Source of the DNA: Planctomyces sp.
GTDB taxonomy: Bacteria > Planctomycetota > Planctomycetia > Planctomycetales > Planctomycetaceae
Assembly (NCBI GenBank): GCA_016795105.1
Contig: JAEUIH010000003.1
Span: 62,001 to 126,000 of the forward strand
DNA: 64,000 nucleotides
Direction of reading: 5' to 3'
Notes under the pieces: model-generated
What the model was told of the DNA's origin: nothing
What the model saw: the letters and a program-made list of their open reading frames with translations, nothing else
Database searches by the model: none
Translations under genes and position numbers: made by a program
In this document: positions 40,341 through 49,600 of the stretch, piece by piece
How the letters are laid out: every line of letters begins with the position of its first letter
How positions within the stretch are numbered: the first letter of the stretch is position 1

Positions 40341-41630
40341 ATGAGTTCACTGCCGAATCGACGACAGTTCTTTGGGGCAGCCCTTGCAGCTGCGGCGCCT
40401 ATGGTGATTCCGGCCCACGCTCCGGGATTAGGAGGAACAGTGGCTCCTTCGGAGAAGATTACTCTGGGAGTCATCGGCATTGGACCTCGGTGCACCTATG
40501 ACCTGCAGGCGATGCTCAAGCTGCCGGACGTGCAGTGTGTCGCAATTGCGGATGTGCAGGCCAGTCGTCGTGATGCAGGGAAGTTGCTTGTTGATCAATA
40601 CTATGAAAACAAAGATTGCCGGCTCTACCGTGACTTTCGTGAACTGCTCGATCGACCCGATATTGATGCCGTCCTGATCGCCACAGGAGATCGCTGGCAT
40701 GCGGCGGCCTCGATGCTGGCTGCTGAAGCGGGTAAGGATGTTTACAGCGAAAAGCCATGTGGGATTACGATCAATCTATGTAGACAGCTTGCTGAAACGA
40801 TGAAATCCAGAGACCGGATATTTCAGGCAGGAACACAGCGGCGCAGCGTTCCCAATTTTCAGCAGGCGGCAGCGATTGCACATTCAGGGAAGCTTGGAAA
40901 ACTTAAGACAATGTATGCGTCGGTCTACGTGCCCACGTTGGACAACAGCTGGCTTCCAGCTCAGCCTTCGCCGAATCGGGATGTTTGCGATTGGAATTTG
41001 TGGCTTGGGCCTGCGGCATGGCGACCGTATAACAGCGAGTACGTGGCCGGAAAGTGGCGAGGCTATTATGACTTTGATTCCGGAGCCCGGCTGCTGGACT
41101 GGGGAGCTCACACGGTGGACCTGTGTCAGTGGGCGAACCAGTCGGATGAAACGATGCCTGTCACATATGAACCATTTGCCAATGGCGTCAATTGTGAATA
41201 TCAGAATGGCGTTCGACTGGTACTCGACTTTCTTCCGAATCCATTCGGAGACCGTGGTCCAAACTGGATTACTCGACTGGGGACTTGCCCCGTCCGGTTT
41301 GTCGGAGAAGACGGCTGGCTGGAGACCGGTGACAGCGGAGAGACGGAAGTCTCTTCGGACGCACTGAAACGAGATCTGCAGGATGCTGCCGCAAAAGTAA
41401 AGGGCCTCGACGTTTCAGACCATGCTCGAAACTTCTTTGATTGCGTGAAATCTCGCGAGCAGACCGTTTCAAATCCAGAGGTGATGCGAAACTCGCATGT
41501 CACCTGTCATGCCGCTGCGCTGTCCTGGATCCTTCAGCGAAAGCTGACAATTGATCCGCAGACAATGGAGTTCGTGGGTGACGATGAGGCAAATCAGCTT
41601 CGATCGCGTCCGGAACGAGATTGGCACTGA
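40341..41630 (+). CDS. Tat-exported Gfo/Idh/MocA-family oxidoreductase
   Basis: 429 residues. ATG 40341 is preferred over GTG 40338 because AGGGAGA lies 7 bp before it. A twin-arginine leader (PNRRQFFGAALAAAAPMVIPAHA) is followed by an NAD-binding Rossmann fold (ITLGVIGIGPRCTYDLQAML) and the family signature EKPCGI. The sugar-binding half has LDWGAHTVDLCQWA. Planctomycetes carry many such exported Gfo/Idh proteins, thought to oxidise sugars or inositols in the periplasm. It is 14 bp upstream of the GNAT gene, so they are probably one operon. Confidence 0.9.
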   Translation: MSSLPNRRQFFGAALAAAAPMVIPAHAPGLGGTVAPSEKITLGVIGIGPRCTYDLQAMLKLPDVQCVAIADVQASRRDAGKLLVDQYYENKDCRLYRDFRELLDRPDIDAVLIATGDRWHAAASMLAAEAGKDVYSEKPCGITINLCRQLAETMKSRDRIFQAGTQRRSVPNFQQAAAIAHSGKLGKLKTMYASVYVPTLDNSWLPAQPSPNRDVCDWNLWLGPAAWRPYNSEYVAGKWRGYYDFDSGARLLDWGAHTVDLCQWANQSDETMPVTYEPFANGVNCEYQNGVRLVLDFLPNPFGDRGPNWITRLGTCPVRFVGEDGWLETGDSGETEVSSDALKRDLQDAAAKVKGLDVSDHARNFFDCVKSREQTVSNPEVMRNSHVTCHAAALSWILQRKLTIDPQTMEFVGDDEANQLRSRPERDWH

Positions 41631-41644
41631 TCGGGGAGCGAACG

Positions 41645-42946
41645 GTGAACGAGATACCTCCGAAAAGCAAAATACACCAAAGAATGAGTTCTCGCCTTCA
41701 GGCAGCGAAGGATGCTCATCGCAAGCGGCACTCAACGACCGGATTTGAATTTGCGATCGCAGATCGCATTGACTATCTCCCGACCAAATACTGGGACGCA
41801 GTGACCAAAGGGCAGTCATGGTTTTTGTCGAGTGAATATCTGAGAATCCTCGAACAGGCGATGCCGGAAGGACTCAGCGGAAGATATGCACTCCTGTTTG
41901 CCGATCGCCGTCCGGTAGCAGCAATCGCGGCTCAGGTATTGGAGATCAATGGGGCAAAGATTCTGGCGGAAACGACAGTTGATACTGCAGGTGAGCTCTC
42001 CGTTCCGAAGTCTGTTCGTGAGAAGCTGCGGGGAGTGGTCCGGAAAGCTGCATCCAATGTCAAGGGAAGGGCTGTTTCTCGCCTTCGCGGGCGGATCCTG
42101 GTTTGTGGAAACCTGTTGTCATGGGGCCAGCACGCGGTGGCGTTCGCTGATGGTTACTCTCGAGAAGCACTATGGGCAGGTGTTGCGGAGGCGCTGTATC
42201 GCATTCGCCGAGCTGAACGACTTGCCGGACAGACCGATCTGGTAATGATTAAGGATCTGACGGACGCTGAATCGGTGGGCGTGGCTGAACTGGACTCGTT
42301 CGATTACCGAACGGTTGAGACAGATCCCAACATGGTGCTCGAAGTGCCTCCACACTGGAAATCGTTTGATGATTATCTGAACGACCTTGCTTCAAAGTAC
42401 CGGAGTGGAGCCCGAAAAATCATCCGAGACACTGAAGCCTGTGGAATCCGGCTGGAAGTCGTCACCGACCTGAAGCCATATTGCCGTCAGATTTACAGGC
42501 TGTATGAGAACGTCCATCACAAGGCGGCGATTCGACCGATTTCGCTGAGTCCGGACTATCTGCCTGCACTTGCAGCACATGCCTGCGATGTGTTTCGATG
42601 TACGATCGCGAAGCTTGGTGATGAGATTGTTGGTTTTATCACCAGCATCAGGGACGGAGACACATCTGTTGGTTACTACATCGGGTTTGACTATTCGGTC
42701 AATGAACGGGCGCCTCTCTATTTCAGACTGCTTCAGATTTGCATTGATGACGCAATCGCCTTTGGATGTCGTCGTATCTCATATGGACGTACAGCACTCG
42801 ACCCGAAAGCAAGAATGGGCGCAAAACCTGAACCCATGCATATCCGCATTCGACATCGCCACCCGATTATCAACTGGCTGATCCGCGGTCTGCTGGAATC
42901 CATCCCTCACGACGAAGCCCCCATCAGAACCCCTTTCCGCCCCTGA
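41645..42946 (+). CDS. GNAT/FemAB-like N-acyltransferase
   Basis: 433 residues from GTG 41645, chosen for GGGGAG at 41633-41638. It looks like the BioF2/FemAB-like acetyltransferase group: a degenerate first half and a second GNAT half with HWKSFDDYLNDLASKYRS, YRLYENVHHKAAIRP and VGYYIGFDYSVNERAPLYFRLLQ (the latter near the acyl-CoA site). Such proteins transfer acyl or aminoacyl groups in polysaccharide or peptidoglycan synthesis. Specificity is unknown. It ends 9 bp before the left terminal repeat of the RAYT-like element. Confidence 0.75.
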   Translation: MNEIPPKSKIHQRMSSRLQAAKDAHRKRHSTTGFEFAIADRIDYLPTKYWDAVTKGQSWFLSSEYLRILEQAMPEGLSGRYALLFADRRPVAAIAAQVLEINGAKILAETTVDTAGELSVPKSVREKLRGVVRKAASNVKGRAVSRLRGRILVCGNLLSWGQHAVAFADGYSREALWAGVAEALYRIRRAERLAGQTDLVMIKDLTDAESVGVAELDSFDYRTVETDPNMVLEVPPHWKSFDDYLNDLASKYRSGARKIIRDTEACGIRLEVVTDLKPYCRQIYRLYENVHHKAAIRPISLSPDYLPALAAHACDVFRCTIAKLGDEIVGFITSIRDGDTSVGYYIGFDYSVNERAPLYFRLLQICIDDAIAFGCRRISYGRTALDPKARMGAKPEPMHIRIRHRHPIINWLIRGLLESIPHDEAPIRTPFRP

Positions 42947-42955
42947 CCCCCCATT

Positions 42956-42980
42956 AAAGGTGCCACGGACCGTTTTGGTA
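42956..42980 (+). repeat. Left terminal inverted repeat of RAYT-like element
   Basis: 25 bp, AAAGGTGCC then ACGGACCGTTTTGGTA. It begins 9 bp after the stop of the GNAT gene. Confidence 0.85.
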
Positions 42981-43072
42981 GAATGGGTTGACTTTGGTTG
43001 TGCGTGTGTGTCGTTCCTGTATGCTCATTGATCAAATTCCAGATCGAGTCATACCTGGTTGGAGCAGTCGAG

Positions 43073-43741
43073 ATGTCAAGGTTACCCCGAGCGGATGAGC
43101 AGGGAGCGATTTATCATGTGATGAATCGAGGGAACGCCTGTCAGCCTGTTTTCTACAAAGAGGCAGACTACGAAGCGTTTGAGAGAGTGATTGATGAAGG
43201 GCTCCAGAAGTTCTCAGTCCATTTGTTTGCATACCAATTGTTGCCGGATCGCTGGAACTTCGTCCTGTCTCCGCAGGAGGCCGGGTGTATGTCTGAGTTC
43301 ATGGGCTGGATCACATTGACGCATACCCAGAGGCATCACGCGCATCGGAAAACAACAGGTTATGGACATGTGTATCAAGGACCATACAAGAGCTTTCCAG
43401 TCGAAGCGGAGCATTACTTTCATTTGATCTGTCGGTACGTGGAGCGAGAATCGGTCAATGCCGGGTTTGCAGAGCGTGCAGAGGACTATCGATGGAGCAG
43501 TCTGCACAACTGGCTTCAAGGTTCATCGCCGGTCAAGCTTGCAAAGTGGCCATTGAAGCGATTGCAGGGCTGGGTTGAGAAAGTGAATCAGTCACTGACG
43601 CAGGAGGAGTCGGTCCGACTGCAAAACAGCATCTCCCGAAATCTTCCATATGGAACCAATGAATGGACCATCGCGACGGTTGAAAGACTGGGAATGGAAA
43701 GCAGTGTTCGTCCGAGGGGCAGGCCGCGAAAATTTACCTAA
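43073..43741 (+). CDS. RAYT-like protein with degenerate HUH motif
   Basis: 222 residues from ATG 43073 (GGAG 8 bp upstream). Family blocks are clear: IYHVMNRGNA at the N-terminus, FMGWITLTHTQRHHAH, GHVYQGPYKSFPVE and YRWSSLHNWLQG, ending in a basic PRGRPRKF tail. The HUH position, normally MPNHWHFVL, reads LPDRWNFVL, so both catalytic histidines are lost, and NPVRA after the catalytic Tyr reads ESVNA. The frame is intact, so it is either recently inactivated or kept for DNA binding. It sits between two 25-bp inverted repeats. Confidence 0.85.
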   Translation: MSRLPRADEQGAIYHVMNRGNACQPVFYKEADYEAFERVIDEGLQKFSVHLFAYQLLPDRWNFVLSPQEAGCMSEFMGWITLTHTQRHHAHRKTTGYGHVYQGPYKSFPVEAEHYFHLICRYVERESVNAGFAERAEDYRWSSLHNWLQGSSPVKLAKWPLKRLQGWVEKVNQSLTQEESVRLQNSISRNLPYGTNEWTIATVERLGMESSVRPRGRPRKFT

Positions 43742-43742
43742 A

Positions 43743-44900
43743 TTACCAAAACGGTCCGTGACACCTTTTTCGGGAGAGGAACTGGATGGGGAGGGGGGTG
43801 GAGTGGTGGAGGGTGAGGTCGGCGAGGGCCTGGCCGATGACGGACGTGAATTTGAACCCATGTCCGGAGAAGCCGGCGGCAATAACGACGGGGGCGTCAG
43901 GAAGGCGGTCGATCAGAAAGTGCCCGTCGGGGCTCATTGAATACATGCATACGGATGCTCGGGCCACTGACGGAGTGACACCGCTCAGACAATTCGAAAC
44001 ATAATTCAGGACTCCGATTGAATCGTCTTCGCTGATCAAACGATTGATGTTGTCAGCATTGTCGGACAGTTCTCCGCCTGAGTGTTCGGCAACTTTCACC
44101 GTATTTCGATCGACACTGGGAAAGCCATAGAACGTACCGCCGGGCAATTCCATCAGATGAATGGTTGATTGTCGTTCATCGTTCCAGCGAGCATCAGAAA
44201 TCGGCAGCCAGAAGAGCGTTTTTCGGCGGACCCTGATCAATTGAGAGTATTCGGGAAGCAACTGTACGCACCAAGCGCCTCCAGTGACGACGAGTGACGC
44301 AGCATGGTATTCATGTTTGGACGTTACGACGCGTACAGAGTCCGTTGCCAGATGGACTTCACAGACCTTCTCGTTGAACGCAAACTGAACACCAGCGGAT
44401 CGAGCAAGTTTCAGGTGTGCTTCCACGCATCGTTCGGCGTGCAGATATCCGGCGTCTGCTTCAAACACAATATCGAGGTCATCGGGGACTCTGATCAAAG
44501 GGAATCGCCCTCTGCAGTCTGTCTGTGAGAGGTTTTCGATGGGCAGTTGATAGAGTCTCGCAGATTCGCGAGCACCAGCGATGACTTCACCGGAAGCAGG
44601 TCCTGCGAGCAGCAATCCGCAGCGATTGAAAAGTGATTGTTGAGATTCCTGTTCCAGCTGCAGCCAGAGATCGTAGGCACGGTGGAGGAGGGGAACGTAG
44701 TCGGGATGTTCAAAGTATGCTTTTCGGATGACTCGGGTTTCCCCATGTGAGCTGCCCTGGTCATGAGGTGGCGAGAACTGGTCGATTCCCAAAACACGTA
44801 CTCCTCGTTGACCGAGGTGCCACGCGGCAGATGAACCAAAACCGCCACATCCAAGAACAATTACGTCGAACGAATTTCCCTGCACTCCCGATCTGACCAC
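43743..44900 (-). CDS. Monomeric sarcosine oxidase / N-methyltryptophan oxidase-like flavoenzyme
   Basis: 385 residues. FAD-binding motif VIVLGCGGFGSSAAWHLGQRG is followed by SSHGETRVIRKAYFEHPDYVPL, which is typical of MSOX/MTOX. The covalent-flavin cysteine is probably in SVCMYSMSPDGHFLID, and FSGHGFKFTSVIGQALADL closes the family region. Oxidises a secondary or N-methyl amine to aldehyde and H2O2. Its last eight residues (K-R-C-H-G-P-F-W) and stop are supplied by the terminal repeat of the neighbouring mobile element, so the natural C-terminus may have been lost or extended. Confidence 0.9.
   Translation of the reverse strand: MVRSGVQGNSFDVIVLGCGGFGSSAAWHLGQRGVRVLGIDQFSPPHDQGSSHGETRVIRKAYFEHPDYVPLLHRAYDLWLQLEQESQQSLFNRCGLLLAGPASGEVIAGARESARLYQLPIENLSQTDCRGRFPLIRVPDDLDIVFEADAGYLHAERCVEAHLKLARSAGVQFAFNEKVCEVHLATDSVRVVTSKHEYHAASLVVTGGAWCVQLLPEYSQLIRVRRKTLFWLPISDARWNDERQSTIHLMELPGGTFYGFPSVDRNTVKVAEHSGGELSDNADNINRLISEDDSIGVLNYVSNCLSGVTPSVARASVCMYSMSPDGHFLIDRLPDAPVVIAAGFSGHGFKFTSVIGQALADLTLHHSTPLPIQFLSRKRCHGPFW
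43744..43768 (-). repeat. Right terminal inverted repeat, overlapping oxidase C-terminus
   Basis: 25 bp, reverse complement of the left repeat with one mismatch. It lies inside the last codons and stop of the flavoenzyme gene on the minus strand and codes K-R-C-H-G-P-F-W. Confidence 0.85.
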
Positions 44901-44986
44901 GATGTTTGCCTTTCAGGCGATTGAGCTGAATCCTGGAGACATTTAAAAACGCTGGCGTTCAATTTGAATTGTTCTATGCTGTTTGC

Positions 44987-45829
44987 ATGAATCTCTCCAG
45001 CCACCCCGTCTTCGATATTCCTTTGCTTCTGAAATCCACGTTTCTAAACCATGTGGAATTTCACTCTGTTTTGTCGTCCACGAATCAGACGGCCGTTGAG
45101 TTGCTGGAGCCACTTCTTGAGAAGTCACCGTCCCTGGTTTTGACGGCCGAACAGACGGCGGGGCGTGGTCGAAAAGGGAATTCGTGGTGGTCATCCGGTG
45201 GAGCATTGACGTTTTCTGTGGTGATGAATGCTGCGAGTCTGGGACTGCCGGAGGATCGCAGGCCATTGATGTCCATAGTGACAGGGGTGGCGGTCAGGTC
45301 GGCTCTTGCTCAGTTTTGCGGCAATCAGACCGTATTGATGAAGTGGCCCAACGACGTCTATGTCGGGAATCGCAAGATTTGTGGTATTCTGGCAGAGCAG
45401 CACTTGGTTGGAAGTCGTTTCGGCAGCGAGGATTCTCGTCGTGACAACGCTGACATTCAGAAGACGGGCCTGATTCTGGGGATTGGCGTCAACGTCAATA
45501 ATTCGCTTCAGGGAGCACCGGCTGAAGTGCGTCAGAGGGCCGTGTCGTTGTTTGACCTCGAACATCAGGTGTTCGATTTGAATCAAATCCTTGTGACGAT
45601 TCTGATCAAGCTTCAGGAACTGATCGAGCAAGCCTCCAGTCAGCCTCGACGCTTTCTTGCGGATGCCAACTTCCATCATTTGCTGAACGGGAAGTCCGTG
45701 CTGGTACAGACGGGCGATTCGTTGATCGCGGGTAAGTGTGTTGGAATCGATGACACCGGGAACCTTGTTCTGCAGTCGGAAACTGAAATTCATCGCATCT
45801 GCAGCGGTATCGTTCAGCGGTGGAGTTAG
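44987..45829 (+). CDS. birA: Biotin--[acetyl-CoA-carboxylase] ligase
   Basis: 280 residues from ATG 44987; the frame also opens at TTG 44969 but ATG is more likely. The biotin-AMP loop is in TAGRGRKGNSW, followed by MKWPNDVYVGNRKICGILAEQ, ILGIGVNVNN and the C-terminal GIDDTGNLVLQSE. No DNA-binding helix-turn-helix precedes the catalytic domain, so it is a ligase only (class I), not a repressor. Attaches biotin to carboxylases. bioA is in the same window, but far away. Confidence 0.93.
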   Translation: MNLSSHPVFDIPLLLKSTFLNHVEFHSVLSSTNQTAVELLEPLLEKSPSLVLTAEQTAGRGRKGNSWWSSGGALTFSVVMNAASLGLPEDRRPLMSIVTGVAVRSALAQFCGNQTVLMKWPNDVYVGNRKICGILAEQHLVGSRFGSEDSRRDNADIQKTGLILGIGVNVNNSLQGAPAEVRQRAVSLFDLEHQVFDLNQILVTILIKLQELIEQASSQPRRFLADANFHHLLNGKSVLVQTGDSLIAGKCVGIDDTGNLVLQSETEIHRICSGIVQRWS

Positions 45830-46232
45830 GGTTCGGCAAAACGGTCCGAAACAGGCCCAGTAGTGGCATCAATTTGATGTCGTCTGTTGTCGAATTGACG
45901 GCACATGTAGATCTTGTACAAGGACGTTTGGCACGTAATCAAATTTTCATAAGGTGTTTTGCGTAAAACACTTATGGATCAATCGTGGCAGTTCTTCAGA
46001 GTTTGGAACGCGGGTCGCTCTACGTTGAAATGAAAACAATCTCAGACGGAGCTGAGTTCAACATACGAGAAAATTGTGACAATGCCCGGTCGAACATGCA
46101 GCAAGTGCGTATCAGGCCAACCACGGAGCAGAGAACTGGTCTGAATTCGGGGACAACGTCTTGCGATCGCTACAAGCGGCTGTTCGGCCGGGTTTGTATT
46201 CCCCCCAAACTCAGTGTTAGGAGCAGAGGACA
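45830..46232. other. Intergenic region upstream of Gly/Tyr-rich protein
   Basis: About 400 bp without a convincing gene. It holds AAAACGGTCCG at 45838-45848, matching the RAYT terminal-repeat core, a hairpin at 45948-45976, and a weaker one at 46041-46056 (CTCAG/CTGAG) that may extend through 46024-46062. Confidence 0.5.
45948..45976. other. Stem-loop near birA 3' side
   Basis: Left arm CATAAGGTGTTTT, loop GCGT, right arm AAAACACTTATG: 12 bp with one bulged G. No U-tract follows, so it could be a processing, terminator-like or operator element rather than a classical terminator. Confidence 0.5.
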
Positions 46233-46556
46233 ATGACAAGACTACTCATGATGGTGGTTGCGGCTGGTGCAGTGATGATGGCAAGTGCATCGGAATCGAG
46301 AGCGGATCACCGACATTACTCGAATCGTGGCGGATATTCGATTTCGTTTAACTATGGATCGGGATACGGCAACGGGATGAGTTTTGGATATAGCCGAGGC
46401 GGGATTGGCAATCCATATGGAGGCGGCTTTGGCGGCGGGTACCCAGGCTACGGACGTACTCGTGTCCAGTATGTTCCTGTGTATCCGTCCTATGGATATG
46501 GCGGTTATGGTGGCGGTCGTGGTGGATGGGGACGTCCTCATGGCCACTGTCGATAG
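46233..46556 (+). CDS. Gly/Tyr-rich small secreted protein
   Basis: 107 residues: signal peptide (MMVVAAGAVMMASASESRA), then a Gly/Tyr/Ser-rich repeat-like body (SGYGNGMSFGYSRGG, YGGGFGGGYPGYG, YGYGGYGGGRGGWG) ending in PHGHCR. A ribosome-binding site GGAGCAGAGGA precedes the ATG. Low-complexity Gly/Tyr-rich secreted proteins of this sort are common in planctomycetes; function unknown, perhaps a surface or adhesive protein. Followed by a perfect hairpin at 46607-46633. Confidence 0.8.
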   Translation: MTRLLMMVVAAGAVMMASASESRADHRHYSNRGGYSISFNYGSGYGNGMSFGYSRGGIGNPYGGGFGGGYPGYGRTRVQYVPVYPSYGYGGYGGGRGGWGRPHGHCR

Positions 46557-46606
46557 TTTGCCTGACGGCGGGCTGTCGGCGGAGACGGCTGACAAGTGGT
46601 AAAGAC

Positions 46607-46633
46607 TGAGCCGCGAGTGATCCTCGCGGCTCA
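46607..46633. terminator. Bidirectional terminator hairpin between convergent genes
   Basis: An 11-bp perfect stem TGAGCCGCGAG/CTCGCGGCTCA with a TGATC loop lies between the Gly/Tyr-rich gene and the nuclease gene. The trailing T-tract is short on both strands. Confidence 0.75.
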
Positions 46634-46667
46634 ATTCGTTTCAGGAAGTTCAGTCAGCATTGACTCG

Positions 46668-49600
46668 TCACTGCAAATCAGCCGACGAAGCGTCGTTTGA
46701 TGAGAGCCAGGGAATATTGCGGTCGATCACCGTTTCCTGGCAGATGGCGGCAAAGTCCGATGGCATAGCAGGATCGCCGGGTTCGACTCGATCGATTTTC
46801 AGATCGATAATGTCGGTTGCGATTTCACGGGAGAAGCGATCTGCTTCATCGAGTTCCTGATCTGTCCATTCGGCCATAGATGGGCCGACCTTTGAGAGAT
46901 CTCCTGGCAGATGAATATAGCCGAGTTGAAGCTTTCCGGTGATACCGGCTTCACGAACGAGAGTTCTATAGAGAGGAAGTTGAAGATCGATCCACTGTTC
47001 TCCCTGTTTGTGGGATTTGTGAGGTTCCTGAGGACTGTCACTGGTCTTATAGTCGAGAACTCGAAACAGCTCGGAGTCCTTCCATTGGTCGATTCGGTCG
47101 ATTCTTCCAACGAGCGCATATCTGCGTTTCTTAAGGTCACTCAGCCCATCGCAGCGGCCGTTGATTTCAATGCTGTGGATTCGCCAGCCTTCTGCTGAAG
47201 TTTCTGCCTGCCATTTTGAGAATTCGACGAGTCGGTCTTCTGCCATCTTTAACTGAACGGCGATTGTTGCTGACTGGAGATGTCCGAAATGTTTTGAGGC
47301 CTGAACCTCCAGTTCTTTGAGGAGATATGCCTCAATCTTTGAGGCAGAACTCGAGTCTCGATGTTTGGATTCTCCAAACGACTTCAGTACATCATGAATC
47401 AGATTTCCGAAGGCTGCCCCACTGAGTTCGCGAACCTGATTATCAACTGAACGGAGGCGGAGTTCTCGATTCAAAAAGTAGCGATAAGGGCAGTTGATAT
47501 ATTCGCGGAATGCCGTGACGGAGATTTCCACGGGAACTTTTCTGGGTCGGACAAGTTTAGGCTCAGGAACTGTGAATCCACTGAGTCGGCGGTGGCCTCG
47601 ACGGTTCAGGCTGTCGAGTGACGCAGCAGTTTCGGAGGTATCAGTGTCGATCGAAAACTCTTTGGAAGAATTCGAGCCATAGAACCTTCGGACACGTTCG
47701 GCGAGTGACTTTGGTTCTGCGGAAAACCAGAGTCGGCTTGGTGTTTGTGGGTTCCCTTTGACGTCGGTTTTTCCGGCAATCAGGACAACCTTTTTTCGGC
47801 TGTGTCGGATGGCGGTCATGGCGCAGATATCTCTGGCAAGTTTCCGATCATTATCTGTAAGTCCGAGAGAAGAGCGGAAGCTGTTTGGGAGGAACACGTC
47901 GGAGGTTGATGACTCCGGGATATTTCCTTCATTAAAGCCTGTCAGGATCAGCACAGGCGCGTCGTCCATAGTCAGATCGGACCAATGGAGAATATCGATT
48001 GCTTCAGGATCATCATCAGGCGGAACACTCTTCGATGCGATCTGACTAAGCACCAGTTGAATGGCCTGTGCCGCAGAGCATCGTGGAATAACCGGATCGG
48101 GTACTCGTCGAAGCGATTCCATGAGATCGAGAATACTTGTTATGCAGTGCTGAAGGCCTCGGTCCGGCAAAGAGTCCGGCTGAATTGGGCGACCATGATA
48201 GAGAGCAGACAGTACTCGTATGCAGCCCGACACCCATTGGCTGAGCGGACGTTTTTTCCCGAGTTGACCCACGAGCGAGAATGAGGCGTCGGATTCACCA
48301 TCGCCGAAGTTGAGCTGTTTTTGGCGGGCCGCTGCCGCTTTCGTTTTGTTCTTCGTCGGAGTCGTTTTTTCCGGAGCCATTTTTTCAGGAACGGCCAGGA
48401 GAGTTCCAGGCGGTAGCAGGAGTTCGAGCAACTGGTTCACGATGAATAGTACGTCAGTTACGGTCTTTTTGCGTGAGGGTTCACCGAGCATGATTCCGGG
48501 AGTCGTCTGCAGGTGATCTGACTGGTACAGGTCCAGTTCGGTGATCCAGTCCAGTCCGTTATAGTGAGGCGATATTCCGGCGAGTCGGATGGATATCCAG
48601 TCGACTGCATCGGGATGACGCACCAGATCAGCAAGTGAGTCGAAATCTCCGGGCAGCCCGTTGCGTGCAGAATTCAGATGCTGACAGATGGCATGAAGTA
48701 ACTTCCATGGTCGAGAGCGACTGACGGGCATTCCGATCTGCCATCTGCTTTTCACGCTGCCATCTTCGAGAGCCTGCTGGAGTGTCGAGATAAAGTCTTC
48801 GTCAGCGATTCCGAGTGTTATATCATCGGCTCGGAACTGACCATTGAGTGCAGCGAGTTCATGCAGCACATGTCGAGCCTGATCTGTCGGGTTGTCTGCG
48901 ATCCGAGTTTCTTCGAAGGGGATATTGAGAAGCTGGCTGGTCCAATGTTCGGGGATCATGCAGCCATATTCATCAAAGCGACTGGCTTCGGACAGTGGGG
49001 CATGGATCATCACGGTGACACGATCTGCGACCTGGACGATCATTTGCCGCACGATCTGATCAAGATCCATCGTACCAACAAGAATGATGTCCTCGTTTGT
49101 TCTGCATTCGGAATTCCGAACAGCGAACAATCGGGCGGCCTGTTTGTCCCAGAGATCGAGGGTATCCATATGATTCAGGTAAGATTTCTGAATCCGATTT
49201 AGCGCTTCCCAGCGGGCAGCTTCCGGAAGATTGCCAGCCTTGCTGAGTTTTTTGCTCAGGTCGTCAAAGTTCATCGATTCGGACGCTAGTTCATTGTGTT
49301 GACGTCGGAGGGTCTCGCAGAGAGCCATCCATGCAGGAACTGCTTCATCATCAGGGAGATGTGGCAGCGCATCTTTGAGAAATCGTGGCTGTATAGAAGT
49401 GAGAGCCTTGCGCCAGACGAGAAGTTGAGTGAGGTCGTCGGCAAGTTGTTTTTTTCGCGGATAGAGAACTTCGGGAAACTGCTGCTGAGTGCTGAATCGA
49501 GGTGGGATCAGTGAAGGCCACCTGGACTGAGCCTTCTGTACGAGGATCTCAAGCAGTCTTCGGGCGGCTCTTTGTCCATTGACCACCACACGTACATTCG

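Larger units (their letters stand above)
42956..43768. mobile_element. RAYT-like element bounded by 25-bp terminal inverted repeats
   Basis: An 813-bp unit contains a single gene and ends in inverted repeats at 42956-42980 and 43744-43768. The arms share a core of ACGGACCGTTTTGGTA and differ only at 42963. No target-site duplication is evident. The arrangement matches RAYT genes flanked by palindromic associated sequences. Confidence 0.8.

Noticed and set aside
45930-45950. TGGCAC site resembling the left half of a sigma54 promoter
   Set aside because: The matching TTGC element is absent at the required spacing.
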